Assembly: GCA_035470785.1 (NCBI GenBank)
Contig: DATIQN010000016.1
Coordinates: forward strand, 1 to 64,000
DNA: 64,000 nucleotides
From: Croceibacterium_B sp035470785
Lineage (GTDB): Bacteria; Pseudomonadota; Alphaproteobacteria; Sphingomonadales; Sphingomonadaceae
Direction: 5' to 3'
A program made the translations under genes and the position numbers. The notes beneath the pieces were generated by a model. That model searched no databases and was not told where the DNA came from. It saw only the letters and a list, made by a program, of their open reading frames with translations. Below, in pieces: positions 32,765 to 42,004 of this stretch. The first letter of the stretch is position 1, and each line of letters begins with the position of its first letter.

Positions 32765-35700
32765 CTAGTGGAAATCGCGCGACTTGGGAATGATCCGCAC
32801 GTCGCGCGGATGGCCGTGGTGGAAGCTTTCGCGTTCTTCCGGCCCGGGCGGTTGCCATGGGTGCGCGAGCGGCGGGCCATGCGGGCCCACGTGGTCGCCA
32901 TGGGCGAGCGCGGGCTGCAGCAGGTCCTCCGACAGCCGGTTGAGCTCACCGGTCGCGTCGACCAGGTGCGCGGCGATCACGTGGGTCACGCCCTCGTCGG
33001 TCTCGACCCGCCCGCGCACCTCGATCAGCCGCGCTCCCATGATCACCTTGCGGTACTTTTCCATCGCGTCGGGCCAGACGACGAGGTTGGCCACGCCGGT
33101 CTCGTCCTCGAGCGTGATGAACACTACGCCCTTGGCCGAGCCCGGGCGCTGGCGGATCAGCACCACGCCGGCGAGGTTGACCATCGAGCGGTGCTTGCGG
33201 CGCTTGAGATCGGCGGCGCACACGAAGCCGCGCACGGCCAGCGAGGCGCGCAGGAAGCTCATCGGGTGCGCCTTCAGGCTCAGGCGCTGGGTCTGGTAGT
33301 CGGCGATTACTTCTTCCGACAACGGCATCACCGGCAGCTTTGTGAGCGCCCGCTCGGCGCCCTCGTCGCGCTCGCGCGCGGCGGCGAACAGCGGCAGCTC
33401 GGGCGCTCCCAGCAAGGTGCGCGCGTCCCACAGCGCCTGGCGCCGGCGCAGCGGCAACGAGGAAAAGCAGTCGGCCGCGGCCAGGCGCTCGATGTGCGAG
33501 GACGGCAGCCTCGCCCGGTCGCGCAGCTCAGTGACATCGCGATAAGGCCCGCCTGCCTGCCGCGTGACCATCAGCTGCGCGGCGACGTGCTCGGGCAGGC
33601 CATCGACCTGGCGGAGCCCGAGGCGCAGAGCGACGCCCTCTTGCCCTTCCTCCAGCGTACAATCCCACTCCGAACTATTCACATCCGCCGGCAGCACCGT
33701 GACCCCATGCTCGGCCGCATCGCGGACGATCTGCGCCGGGGCGTAGAAGCCCATCGGCTGCGAGTTGAGCAGCGCGGCGGCGAAGGCGGCCGGGTAATGG
33801 CACTTCAGCCAGCTCGAAACATAGACCAGGTGCGCGAAGCTCGCCGCGTGGCTTTCGGGAAAACCGTATTCGCCGAAGCCCTTGATCTGGTTGAAGCAGC
33901 GCGCGGCGAATTCGGGGTCGTAGCCGCGCTCGACCATGCGCCCGACCATCCGCTCCTCGTGCTCGTGGACCATTCCGCGGCTGCGGAAGGTGGCCATCGC
34001 CTTGCGCAGCTTGTTGGCCTCGGAGGGGCTGAACTTCGCCGCGTCGAGGGCGATCTTCATTGCCTGCTCCTGGAAGATCGGCACGCCGTAAGTGCGCCCG
34101 AGGATCGACGACAGCTCGTCCGGCGGACCATGCTCGGGTGACGGGCCGGGAAGCGCGAGCTGCGCCTTCCCTTCCCGCTGCGCCTTACGCGCCTTCAGGT
34201 AGGGATGGACCATGTCGCCCTGGATCGGTCCGGGCCGGACGATCGCCACTTCGACGACAAGATCGTAGAACTCGCGCGGGCACAGGCGCGGCAGCATGTT
34301 CATCTGCGCGCGGCTTTCGACCTGGAACACGCCGACCGAATCGCCCTTGCAGAGCATGTCGTAGACCGCCGGATCCTCCTGCGGCACGGTCGCCAGCGTC
34401 AGCGCCCGGTCGTGGTGCTGCTCGAGCAGGTCGAGCGCCTTCCTGATGCAGGTCAGCATGCCTAGCGCGAGGACGTCGACCTTGAAGATGCCGAGATCGT
34501 CGATGTCGTCCTTGTCCCACTCGATGAAGCTGCGCTCGGGCATCGCGCCATTACCGATCGGCACTGTCTCGGTGAGCAGCTTGTCGGTCAGGATGAAGCC
34601 GCCGACGTGCTGGCTGAGGTGGCGCGGCATGCCGATCATCTGCTCGGTCAATTTGAGGACGCGCCTAAGATGGGGGTCGGACAGGTCGAGACCGGTTTCG
34701 CGTCGGACGTGGTCCTCGTCGATCTCGTTGCCGTGCCCGCCCCACACCGTGCGCGCGAGCATCGCAGTCACGTCTTCGCTGAGGCCCATCGCCTTGCCGA
34801 CCTCGCGGATCGCCATGCGCGGGCGGTAGTGGATCACCGTGGCGCACAGGCCCGCGCGGTCGCGTCCATATTCCTGGTAGATGTGCTGGATCACTTCCTC
34901 GCGCCGCTCGTGTTCGAAATCGACGTCGATGTCGGGCGGCTCGCTCCGTTCCTCGGAGATGAAGCGGTCAAACAAGAGCTGGTGCTCGGCCGGGTCGACT
35001 TCGGTGATGCCGAGGCAGAAGCACACCGCCGAATTCGCCGCGCTGCCGCGCCCCTGGCACAGGATCGGCGGCTCCCGGCTGCGGGCGAAGTCGACGATTT
35101 CCTTGATGGTCAGGAAGTAGGGCGCGATGTTGAGCTTGCCGATCAGCGCCAGCTCGCGCTTGAGCGTTTTCCTGACATCGGCGCGTAACCCTTCGGGATA
35201 GCGCCAATCGGCGCCTTCCCAAGTCTTCTGCGCCAGATATTCATCCGCCGTCAGGCCCTCGGGATAGCCCTTCTGCGGGTACTCATACTTCAGCTCGTCG
35301 AGGGTGAACTGGCAGGCATCGGCTACCTCGCGCGCGGCAGCGATGGCGTGCGGCCAGCGGGCGAACAGGCGCTGCATCTCTTCCGGCCGTTTCAGGTGCC
35401 GCTCGGCGTTGGCGTGGAGCAAGTACCCGGCGTCGGCGACGGTGGTCTTGTGGCGGATCGCCGTCATCACATCCTGCAGCGGCCGGCGTTCGGGCGCGTG
35501 GTAATGCACGTCGTTGGTGGCGAGCAGCGCCAGCCCATTCGCCTTGGCCAGTGCGTCGAGCCGGTCGATCCGGGCGATGTCGTCGCCGGTGTAGAGATAC
35601 GAGGCGGCGAGGTGGCGAAGGGTGGGAAGTTGTGCGGTGAGATTGGGGAGAATGTCGGGGAACGGCAGCGCCCGCTTCAGCCCCTCCCCTTCAGGGGAGG

Positions 35701-36289
35701 GGTTGGGGTGGGGCCTGTCATCAGACACATCCCCCACCCCCTGACCCCCTCCCCTGAAGGAGAGGGGGAAGGGGATGACGTTGCTTTCCACCTCGATGGT
35801 GAATTCCGCATCGAGGTCCTCCAGCGGCAGCAGGATCAACTGCACGCCTTCGCTGTGCTCCGCCAGCATCGCCAGGCTGATCTCGCACACCCCTTTCGCC
35901 TGCCAGCCGCCGTCGAGCGTGCTCATCCGCCCGGCCGAGATCAGCCGGCACAACCGCCCATAGGCCGCGCGGTCGCTCGGATAGGCGAGGAAGGCGAAAC
36001 CCTCGACGGTCTCGATCCGGCAACCGATCAACGGGCGCAGCTTGAGGGTCTTGGCCTCGGTGTGGACGCGTACCACCCCGGCCATCGAGTTGGCGTCGGC
36101 GATGCCGATCGCGTCGTAGCCGCGCGCCCGCGCGGTCAGCACCAGGTCGACCGCATCCGACGCGCCGCGCAGGAAGGTGAAGCAGCTCATCAGCCCCAGC
36201 TCGACGAAGGCCGCGCGCGGCGGCGCGTCGATCAGGTCGGGGTCGGTCTCGATCCGGCGCTTGTCGGGAGTGAGCGGGGCTTCGGGCAT
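32765..36289 (-). CDS. dnaE2: Error-prone DNA polymerase DnaE2 (ImuC)
   Basis: 1174 residues, longer than the usual 1030-1090. PHP domain first (FVELGLMSCFTFLRGASDAVDLVLTARARGYDAIGIADANSM), then the C-family polymerase palm with catalytic acidic residues in PPDIDVDFEHERREEVI (about residue 455) and FQVESRAQMNMLPRLCPREFYDL, finger region RKAMATFRSRGM, HhH region and a C-terminal OB domain. It is the polymerase of the ImuA-ImuB-ImuC mutasome that copies damaged DNA. The ATG at 36289 starts one base after the UdgX stop; the ORF extension to 36439 is UdgX in another frame. Residues about 175-203 are encoded by an inserted palindromic repeat. Confidence 0.95.
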   Translation of the reverse strand: MPEAPLTPDKRRIETDPDLIDAPPRAAFVELGLMSCFTFLRGASDAVDLVLTARARGYDAIGIADANSMAGVVRVHTEAKTLKLRPLIGCRIETVEGFAFLAYPSDRAAYGRLCRLISAGRMSTLDGGWQAKGVCEISLAMLAEHSEGVQLILLPLEDLDAEFTIEVESNVIPFPLSFRGGGQGVGDVSDDRPHPNPSPEGEGLKRALPFPDILPNLTAQLPTLRHLAASYLYTGDDIARIDRLDALAKANGLALLATNDVHYHAPERRPLQDVMTAIRHKTTVADAGYLLHANAERHLKRPEEMQRLFARWPHAIAAAREVADACQFTLDELKYEYPQKGYPEGLTADEYLAQKTWEGADWRYPEGLRADVRKTLKRELALIGKLNIAPYFLTIKEIVDFARSREPPILCQGRGSAANSAVCFCLGITEVDPAEHQLLFDRFISEERSEPPDIDVDFEHERREEVIQHIYQEYGRDRAGLCATVIHYRPRMAIREVGKAMGLSEDVTAMLARTVWGGHGNEIDEDHVRRETGLDLSDPHLRRVLKLTEQMIGMPRHLSQHVGGFILTDKLLTETVPIGNGAMPERSFIEWDKDDIDDLGIFKVDVLALGMLTCIRKALDLLEQHHDRALTLATVPQEDPAVYDMLCKGDSVGVFQVESRAQMNMLPRLCPREFYDLVVEVAIVRPGPIQGDMVHPYLKARKAQREGKAQLALPGPSPEHGPPDELSSILGRTYGVPIFQEQAMKIALDAAKFSPSEANKLRKAMATFRSRGMVHEHEERMVGRMVERGYDPEFAARCFNQIKGFGEYGFPESHAASFAHLVYVSSWLKCHYPAAFAAALLNSQPMGFYAPAQIVRDAAEHGVTVLPADVNSSEWDCTLEEGQEGVALRLGLRQVDGLPEHVAAQLMVTRQAGGPYRDVTELRDRARLPSSHIERLAAADCFSSLPLRRRQALWDARTLLGAPELPLFAAARERDEGAERALTKLPVMPLSEEVIADYQTQRLSLKAHPMSFLRASLAVRGFVCAADLKRRKHRSMVNLAGVVLIRQRPGSAKGVVFITLEDETGVANLVVWPDAMEKYRKVIMGARLIEVRGRVETDEGVTHVIAAHLVDATGELNRLSEDLLQPALAHGDHVGPHGPPLAHPWQPPGPEERESFHHGHPRDVRIIPKSRDFH
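35681..35767. repeat. GC-rich palindromic repeat element inserted in dnaE2
   Basis: Two long arms that are near-perfect inverted copies: 35681-35713 (C-rich then G-rich, with CCTTCAGGGGAGGGG) and 35731-35767, around a 17-base spacer. Such G/C-run palindromes with the peptide signature PHPNPSPEGEG are normally intergenic multicopy repeats in alphaproteobacteria. Here it lies in frame in the PHP domain coding region and adds about 29 residues without a stop. Confidence 0.75.
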
Positions 36290-36290
36290 G

Positions 36291-37739
36291 TCACTCGGCC
36301 AACTCCGCCAGCCGTTCGGCGACGGCGGCGAGGTCGGCGCGGAACAAGCGCTCCTGCTCCACCTTCGGCTCGTCCTTGAGGCGCAGGAGGTACGACGGGT
36401 GCGCGGTAATCCACAGCTCGCGGCCGTCGGGCAACTCATGCGGATGGCCGCGCGCCTTCGAAATGCTCACCGTCTTGCCGAGCAGCCCGCGCGCCGCGCT
36501 GGCGCCGAGGGCGAGCACGACCCTGGGCTTGACGATCTCGAGCTCGCCTTCGAGCCAGAAGCGGCAGGTATCGATCTCCTTGGCGGTCGGAGGCTGGTGC
36601 AGCCGCCGCTTGCCGCGCCACACAAACTTGAAGTGCTTGACCGCGTTGGTGACGTAGACCTGGCCACGGTCGATCCCCGCCTCGACCAGGTAGCGGTCGA
36701 GCAATTGCCCCGAAGGGCCGACGAAGGGCTTGCCGGCGAGGTCTTCCTGGTCGCCCGGCTGCTCGCCGACGACCATCAGTGTCGCGGTCTTGAGCCCCTC
36801 GCCCATCACGGCCTGGTTCTCGAGCAAGCCGATCGGGCATCGGCGGCATTCATGGATCGCCTTCCCGATGTCGCTCAACGAATGCGGCCGTTCCTCGTTG
36901 TGTCCCTTGCCTGTCTCGACCATCGCCGCCTCGCGCGCTTGCGCCCCGGCGACCAGCTCGGGGATGAGCGCCGCCTCGGGCATGTTCTTCCAGTACCGGC
37001 GGGGCATCTCCTTGAGCATCGCCCCGACCTTCAAACGCGCAGGGTTGAAGATCGATGCGTAATACTTGCGCCACAGCTCCTCGGCCGGATCGCCCGCGGG
37101 CGCGTCCGAGCGCTGCGCGGACGGACCCTCAGCGAGCGCCTCGCCGTCCCAGTGCAGCGAACCGAGCGGCGTGAGGATCGACCACTTCATGTTGGCGAAA
37201 CGGTGCATGAAGAACCCGGCGCTCACGCGCAGGATATGGTGCTGCGGCTCAAACCACGCGACGTAGTGCTTCTCGCCGCCGGCCTCCTCGACCTCGCGGA
37301 AGCGCACGAACGCGCGCATCTTGTGGATGTCGCGGCGCACCGCGCGGGCGAGGTCCTCTAGCTTGCGCACATCCGGGTCGGCGCGATCCTCGAGCAATCG
37401 CGCGTTGTCCTGCAGCCGCCACAGCAGGCGGTAAAGCAAGTCGAACCGCGCGGCGTCGGAATGGCAGATCGCCGCCTTGGCCAGCTCGACGAATTGCCGG
37501 CTCGCGCGCACGATCCGCCCGCTGCGCGGCGGACTCGGCAAGCGCCGGTCGCCCGAAGCTCTCTTGGGCCCGAACAGGCTGCCCGACCCGCCAGGCTCGA
37601 CGAACGCCACGCGGTCGGGCGGCACGTCCGCCTGCACCAGCGCCCGCGCGCGGTCGCGCCAGAACTCGAAGTCGGCCGGCTCTGGCATGGCGACGACGAA
37701 GGCGCCGGGCAGGCGTGAATCGCGGAACGGCGCGCTCAT
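36291..37739 (-). CDS. DUF4130 domain-fused UdgX-type uracil-DNA glycosylase
   Basis: 482 residues. The N-terminal half (about 10-250) is the DUF4130 domain found fused to UdgX (VRRDIHKMRAFVRFREV, HYVAWFEPQHHILR, FMHRFANMKWSILTP). The C-terminal half (about 290-482) is a family-4-like uracil-DNA glycosylase with Fe-S cysteines (Cys298, Cys301, Cys392), GEQPGDQEDLAGKPFVGPSG (325-344), and the UdgX loop KRRLHQPP whose His381 corresponds to the histidine that forms a covalent bond with DNA in Mycobacterium UdgX. It probably traps or excises uracil. Middle gene of the radical SAM-UdgX-dnaE2 operon; its ATG overlaps the upstream stop (ATGA). Confidence 0.93.
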   Translation of the reverse strand: MSAPFRDSRLPGAFVVAMPEPADFEFWRDRARALVQADVPPDRVAFVEPGGSGSLFGPKRASGDRRLPSPPRSGRIVRASRQFVELAKAAICHSDAARFDLLYRLLWRLQDNARLLEDRADPDVRKLEDLARAVRRDIHKMRAFVRFREVEEAGGEKHYVAWFEPQHHILRVSAGFFMHRFANMKWSILTPLGSLHWDGEALAEGPSAQRSDAPAGDPAEELWRKYYASIFNPARLKVGAMLKEMPRRYWKNMPEAALIPELVAGAQAREAAMVETGKGHNEERPHSLSDIGKAIHECRRCPIGLLENQAVMGEGLKTATLMVVGEQPGDQEDLAGKPFVGPSGQLLDRYLVEAGIDRGQVYVTNAVKHFKFVWRGKRRLHQPPTAKEIDTCRFWLEGELEIVKPRVVLALGASAARGLLGKTVSISKARGHPHELPDGRELWITAHPSYLLRLKDEPKVEQERLFRADLAAVAERLAELAE

Positions 37740-38980
37740 GCCGCGAACAGCTCCAGTTGCTCGACCTTCGGCGCGACCAGCGCGCGCAAGTCGGCGCGGT
37801 CGGTGAGCAGGGTCGGGCGCCAGTCAGCGGCGACGATGAATGGACGGATCTTGGCGATCGAGACGGTCAACCGGGCCACGTCATCGAGCCGCAGCGTCCG
37901 ATGGCGGCGCGAGGCGATTACCTGATCGACCGCGCGCACGCCGAGGCCCGGCACGCGCAACAGCATCTCGCGCGGGGCCATGTTGACGTTGGCCGGGAAG
38001 CGCTCGCGAAACTTGAGCGCCCAGGCGAGCTTGGGATCGATGTCGAGCGGCAGCATGCCGTCGGCCTCGGCAGCCTGCACAACTTCGGCCGGCGCGAAAC
38101 CGTAGAAGCGCATCAGCCAGTCGGACTGGTACAGCCGGTGCTCGCGGATCAGCGGCGGGCGCCTGAGCGGTAGCACCGCGCTGGCATCGGGGATCGGGCT
38201 GAAGGCCGAGTAATAGACGCGGCGCAGGCGATAGCGGTCGTAGAGCCCGCTCGCCTTGCCGATGATCTCGGCATCGTTCGCGGCATCGGCGCCGACGATC
38301 ATCTGCGTCGACTGCCCGGCGGGCGCGAACTTCGGAGCGTGCTTGAAGCGCCTGGTCGCATTCTTCGCCTCGGCGATCGCCAGCTTGAGCCCGCCCATCG
38401 CGCTTTCGATGCGCCGCGCGTTCTTGTCGGGCGCCAGGCGCTCCAGCCCGGCGTCGGTCGGCAGCTCGACGTTGATCGATACGCGGTCGGCGTAAAACCC
38501 CGCACGATGGACCAGCTCGGCGTCGGCCTCAGGGATCGTCTTGAGGTGGATGTAGCCGCGAAAATCGTGCTCTTCGCGCAGGATGCGCACGGTCTCGATC
38601 AGCTGCTCCATCGTGTGGTCGGAGCTTTTGACTATCCCTGAAGAGAGAAACAGCCCCTCGATGTAATTGCGCTTGTAGAAGCTCAGCGTCAGGTCGGCGA
38701 CTTCCTGCGGGCTGAACCGCGCGCGGCGCACGTTCGAGCTCTTGCGGTTGATGCAATAGTGGCAATCGAACACGCAGTGGCTGGTCAGCAGGATCTTGAG
38801 CAGCGAGATGCAGCGCCCGTCCGGCGCATAGGCGTGGCAGATGCCCATGCCCTCGGTCGAGCCGATCCCTTTCCCGCTCGCGCTGCTTCGCTTGGCGGTT
38901 CCTGACGAGGCGCACGAGGCGTCGTACTTCGCGGCATCGGCAAGGATTTCGAGCTTTTGAAGGAGACTCGGCTCAGGCAT
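37736..38980 (-). CDS. Putative DNA modification/repair radical SAM protein
   Basis: 414 residues. The radical SAM cluster site CVFDCHYC (Cys69, Cys73, Cys76) lies in LLTSHCVFDCHYCINRKSS; partner motifs include GLFLSSGIVKSSDHTMEQ and VSINVELPTDAGLERLAP. The C-terminus carries a helix-hairpin-helix DNA-binding motif (REMLLRVPGLGVRAVDQVIA, about 335-355). It matches the family long annotated as a putative DNA modification/repair radical SAM protein that is genetically tied to the DUF4130/UdgX protein; the reaction is unknown. The ATG at 38980 lies 2 bases from a perfect LexA box, so it heads an SOS operon. The longer upstream frame is antisense to the DUF72 gene. Confidence 0.92.
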   Translation of the reverse strand: MPEPSLLQKLEILADAAKYDASCASSGTAKRSSASGKGIGSTEGMGICHAYAPDGRCISLLKILLTSHCVFDCHYCINRKSSNVRRARFSPQEVADLTLSFYKRNYIEGLFLSSGIVKSSDHTMEQLIETVRILREEHDFRGYIHLKTIPEADAELVHRAGFYADRVSINVELPTDAGLERLAPDKNARRIESAMGGLKLAIAEAKNATRRFKHAPKFAPAGQSTQMIVGADAANDAEIIGKASGLYDRYRLRRVYYSAFSPIPDASAVLPLRRPPLIREHRLYQSDWLMRFYGFAPAEVVQAAEADGMLPLDIDPKLAWALKFRERFPANVNMAPREMLLRVPGLGVRAVDQVIASRRHRTLRLDDVARLTVSIAKIRPFIVAADWRPTLLTDRADLRALVAPKVEQLELFAA

Positions 38981-38982
38981 TT

Positions 38983-38997
38983 GTTCTCTATATGTTC
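38983..38997. promoter_or_regulatory. LexA box of the radical SAM-udgX-dnaE2 operon
   Basis: GTTC-TCTATAT-GTTC fits the alphaproteobacterial LexA operator GTTC-N7-GTTC exactly. It ends 2 bases before the start codon of the minus-strand gene and 79 bases before the divergent DUF72 gene, so it could control both. Confidence 0.88.
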
Positions 38998-39076
38998 CTA
39001 ATCGTTTCGTTGAAAGGCGTTTTCTGGCGTATCGTTCCCAAGCGAAACCGCCCGAGCATCCGTGGATTGAGCATCC

Positions 39077-39802
39077 ATGAGCGCCATTCGCATCGGCACC
39101 GCAGGGTGGAGCATAGCGCGCGATGCGGCCGATCGTTTCCCCGCCGAAGGTTCGTCGCTGCAACGCTATGCCGCGCGTTTTTCGGCTGCTGAGATCAACA
39201 GCTCGTTCCATCGTCCGCACCGGGTATCGACCTGGGAACGATGGCGTGACAGCGTGCCGGACGCCTTTCGCTTCTCGGTAAAAGTGCCCAAGCTCATTAC
39301 GCACGAACTCAAGCTGGTCGAATGCGGCGAAGCGCTCGACCGGTTCATCGGTGAAGCGGCGGCGCTGGGCGACAAGCTGGCTATCCTGCTGGTACAATTG
39401 CCGCCGAAACTGGAGCTCGATCCGGGAGTCGCCGCGAAGTTCTTCGAGGCGCTGGCCTCTCGCTCGCGTGCAGCGATCGCTTGCGAGCCGCGTCATGCCA
39501 GCTGGTTCTCGAAGGACGCGGACAAGCTGTTGGAGGGACTTCGGGTAAACCGGGTGGCGGCCGATCCAGGGCGTCACGAAGGCGCCGGTGAGCCGGGCGG
39601 CTGGCGAGCCGTGAGTTATTGGCGGCTGCATGGCTCCCCGGTGATGTACCGTTCGAGCTACGCCGATCGTATAGAGCTATACGCCCGAACGCTGCAGAGT
39701 GAGGCCGAGCGAGCGCACGAGACGTGGTGCATCTTCGACAACACCGCGTCTTCGGCCGCAACGCGGGATGCGCTTACGTTGACGGAGGCCGTGCGAAGCT
39801 AG
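39077..39802 (+). CDS. DUF72 family protein (YecE-like)
   Basis: 241 residues, TIM-barrel-like DUF72 domain: IRIGTAGWSI at the start, RYAARFSAAEINSSFHRPHR, FRFSVKVPKLITHELKL, LLVQLPPKLELD, CEPRHASWFS and the end WCIFDNTASSAATRDAL. Function unknown; the family often sits near DNA repair genes. It is inserted between the two SOS operons, convergent to imuB; the last bases CTAG form a TAG stop on both strands at once. Divergent from the radical SAM gene, with a LexA box in the gap. Confidence 0.88.
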   Translation: MSAIRIGTAGWSIARDAADRFPAEGSSLQRYAARFSAAEINSSFHRPHRVSTWERWRDSVPDAFRFSVKVPKLITHELKLVECGEALDRFIGEAAALGDKLAILLVQLPPKLELDPGVAAKFFEALASRSRAAIACEPRHASWFSKDADKLLEGLRVNRVAADPGRHEGAGEPGGWRAVSYWRLHGSPVMYRSSYADRIELYARTLQSEAERAHETWCIFDNTASSAATRDALTLTEAVRS

Positions 39803-41370
39803 GCGCACAGCCCCTGCAGGAACCATTCGGGGGGCCCGCCGCGGCCATCACCCACCAGGCCGTGGCGATAGATCCAGTAGCGGCGGCCCTCGCCGTCTTC
39901 GATCCGGTAATAGTCGCGCAGCCGCACGGTCGATTTCTCGCGCCACCATTCCGGGGCGATGCGCTCGGGCCCTTCGGCGCGGACGACCTCGTGAACCTGC
40001 CCGCGCCAGCGGAAGCGCTGGGGCAAGCCGTCGGGGGTAGCGTAGAGCACCGCGATCGGCTCGGGCCGGTCGAGCAGCTTGAGCGGCCGCTGGTGAAACG
40101 CCAGTTCGCCTTGGCTCGCCGGCTCGGGCGCAAGCGGCGGTTGCCAGCGCTGCGCGCGCTCGGGGATGTGGCTGGCGTAAGCCATTGGGCGGCGCACGGC
40201 CTTTTCGCCGAGCCTCACGGTGAGGCGATCGATGCATTCGCCCAGGCTGGTGCCGTGCGCCTCGGCGGCGACTTCGAAGTCGGCTTGCGCCAGGGGCAGC
40301 GGTTCGGTCCAGCTGGCGCGCAGGCGCAGCAACTCGATACCGAAGCCAGCGTCGACGTCGTCGAGCTTGCTGGCGAACAACCGGGTTATGTGTGCGGGGT
40401 CGCGGGTCACGGCGGCGAATTCGAGCCGGCAGACGATGACCTCGCCATCGACGCGCCACAGGCCCAGCTCGAGCCGCCGCGCGCCTTGCGCCGGGCCTTC
40501 CAATTCGCGCGCCATGTCGGCGGCGAGGTCGGCCAGCACCCGGTCGAGCAGCGCGCGGTGGCGGATCGGCTCCATCAACCGCCGCTGGACCAGCGGATCG
40601 GGCACCGCAACGACCGGCAGCAAGGGCTCAGGCGCGCGGCCGAGCAACTGGTCGAGCCGGAGCAACGGGTTGGCGGCGGGCGAGCGGCTGCGAAAACGCC
40701 GGTGCAGCGCGTCGCGGCCGATCCCCCGAAGCTGCCCAAGCCGTTTGAGCCCGAGGCGGCGGAGCACGGTGAGCACGTCGTCGTCGAGCCTGAGCGCGGC
40801 GACCGGGAGGCCGGCGAGGCGCTCGGCGGCATCGTCTTGAGGCACGAGGATCGCTTGGCTTGGCCCGAAATGCGCCAGCGCCCAGGCGGCGCCGGCAGTC
40901 GGGGCGATGGCGAGATTCGCTGTCAAGCCGCGCTTGGCGAAGGCGGCTTGTACATCGGCCAGCAGTCGCGGCTCACCGCCGAACAGGTGCGCCACCGCGC
41001 TGACATCGACCAGCAGCCCGTCGGGGGCATCGAGCGCGCTCCATGGCCCCCAGCGCTGCGCCCACAGCGCGAGGGCTTCGAGGAACGCGCCGTCGCCCGC
41101 CGGATCGCTGGCCGCAACCTTCAGCCCCGGGCACAGCGCCCGCGCATCGGCCAGCCGCATCCCGGCCCTCGCCCCGGCAGCGAGCCCGGCGTCGTTCGCC
41201 GCCTCGATCCGCGGTCCGTGCGCGGTCTCGCTGGTGAGGACCCACGGTTCGGCGTCCGCGTCCTCGCCCGCGTTATGACGCCAGCGATCGATCGCCAGCC
41301 GCGAAAGCCAGACCGACAGGATCCGGCGTGGCGGAAGCGAGACGATCGGCGGAGAGGACTTGTCCGTCAT
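39799..41370 (-). CDS. imuB: ImuB, catalytically inactive Y-family polymerase of the mutasome
   Basis: 523 residues. The start (PRRILSVWLSRLAIDRWRH) and the Y-family palm/little-finger layout (DGLLVDVSAVAHLFGG, LAIAPTAGAAWALAHFG, LRGIGRDALHRRF) are those of ImuB. The acidic residues needed for polymerisation are not all kept at the palm (LSRLAIDRW; LLVDVSAV), in line with ImuB's role as a scaffold that links ImuA, DnaE2 and the beta clamp. The chosen ATG is at 41370 and the gene overlaps imuA by 98 bases; ImuA also needs its full reading frame, so a long overlap is likely real. Confidence 0.92.
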   Translation of the reverse strand: MTDKSSPPIVSLPPRRILSVWLSRLAIDRWRHNAGEDADAEPWVLTSETAHGPRIEAANDAGLAAGARAGMRLADARALCPGLKVAASDPAGDGAFLEALALWAQRWGPWSALDAPDGLLVDVSAVAHLFGGEPRLLADVQAAFAKRGLTANLAIAPTAGAAWALAHFGPSQAILVPQDDAAERLAGLPVAALRLDDDVLTVLRRLGLKRLGQLRGIGRDALHRRFRSRSPAANPLLRLDQLLGRAPEPLLPVVAVPDPLVQRRLMEPIRHRALLDRVLADLAADMARELEGPAQGARRLELGLWRVDGEVIVCRLEFAAVTRDPAHITRLFASKLDDVDAGFGIELLRLRASWTEPLPLAQADFEVAAEAHGTSLGECIDRLTVRLGEKAVRRPMAYASHIPERAQRWQPPLAPEPASQGELAFHQRPLKLLDRPEPIAVLYATPDGLPQRFRWRGQVHEVVRAEGPERIAPEWWREKSTVRLRDYYRIEDGEGRRYWIYRHGLVGDGRGGPPEWFLQGLCA

Positions 41371-41986
41371 CGCGCAGTATCCATTCTCCGGGGGTGTGGC
41401 CGCGGGCGCGGAACAGCTCGGCGTGCCAGCGCGGGGAGCCCGGCGCATAGGCGTTCCAGCGCGGCGCGGGAGACGGGGCCGAGCGCACTTGCCAGCGCAT
41501 TCGCGCCGAGCTCAGGTCGCGCGCCGCGTCGAGCCGCACGAGCAGTAGCGGCACGCCGTGCTTCTCGGCCGTGAGGCTGAGCCGACGCGAGGAGGCTAAA
41601 TCGAGCGCCCTGGGGTTACCCGCCAGTTCACCGATGACGAACGCCAGGTCGCGGCAGCGCGCCCCTTCCTCGAGCGCGAACAGCAGGTCCTCCGGCGTCT
41701 TTGCAACAACGTGGATCAGCCGGTGGCGCAACGGCTCGGGCAAGCCCGGGCGATAGGGTCGTCCGCCGAGGCGCAGCGCGGCGGCATCCTGCACCCACAG
41801 CACCGAGCGCTGGTCGAGCTCCAGTCCGTCCAGCGCCAGCGCCAGCGCCGCGGCCGCCCCGCCCGCTTCGCGGCCGCTGGCGAAGACCTCGCTGTGCCGC
41901 GTCCTGCCCAGGCCCGGGCGCCAGCGCGGCGCCCGCTCGCCCAGCGGGGCCAGTTCTCCGGCCTTGGTGAAAGCGGACAGGTCCAT
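41273..41986 (-). CDS. imuA: ImuA, RecA-like mutasome protein
   Basis: 237 residues with a RecA/SulA-like fold: RTRHSEVFASGREAGGAAAALALALDGL, SVLWVQDAAALRLGGRPY, DLLFALEEGARCRDLAFVIGELAGN and the ImuA end (RWHAELFRARGHTPGEWIL). ImuA works with ImuB and DnaE2 in SOS mutagenesis and lacks a complete Walker A motif here. It is the first gene of the imuAB operon, with a perfect LexA box 19 bases upstream of its ATG at 41986. Confidence 0.9.
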   Translation of the reverse strand: MDLSAFTKAGELAPLGERAPRWRPGLGRTRHSEVFASGREAGGAAAALALALDGLELDQRSVLWVQDAAALRLGGRPYRPGLPEPLRHRLIHVVAKTPEDLLFALEEGARCRDLAFVIGELAGNPRALDLASSRRLSLTAEKHGVPLLLVRLDAARDLSSARMRWQVRSAPSPAPRWNAYAPGSPRWHAELFRARGHTPGEWILRDDGQVLSADRLASATPDPVGLAFAAGDRSLAS

Positions 41987-42004
41987 CAGCGAATCGACTC
42001 CTTT

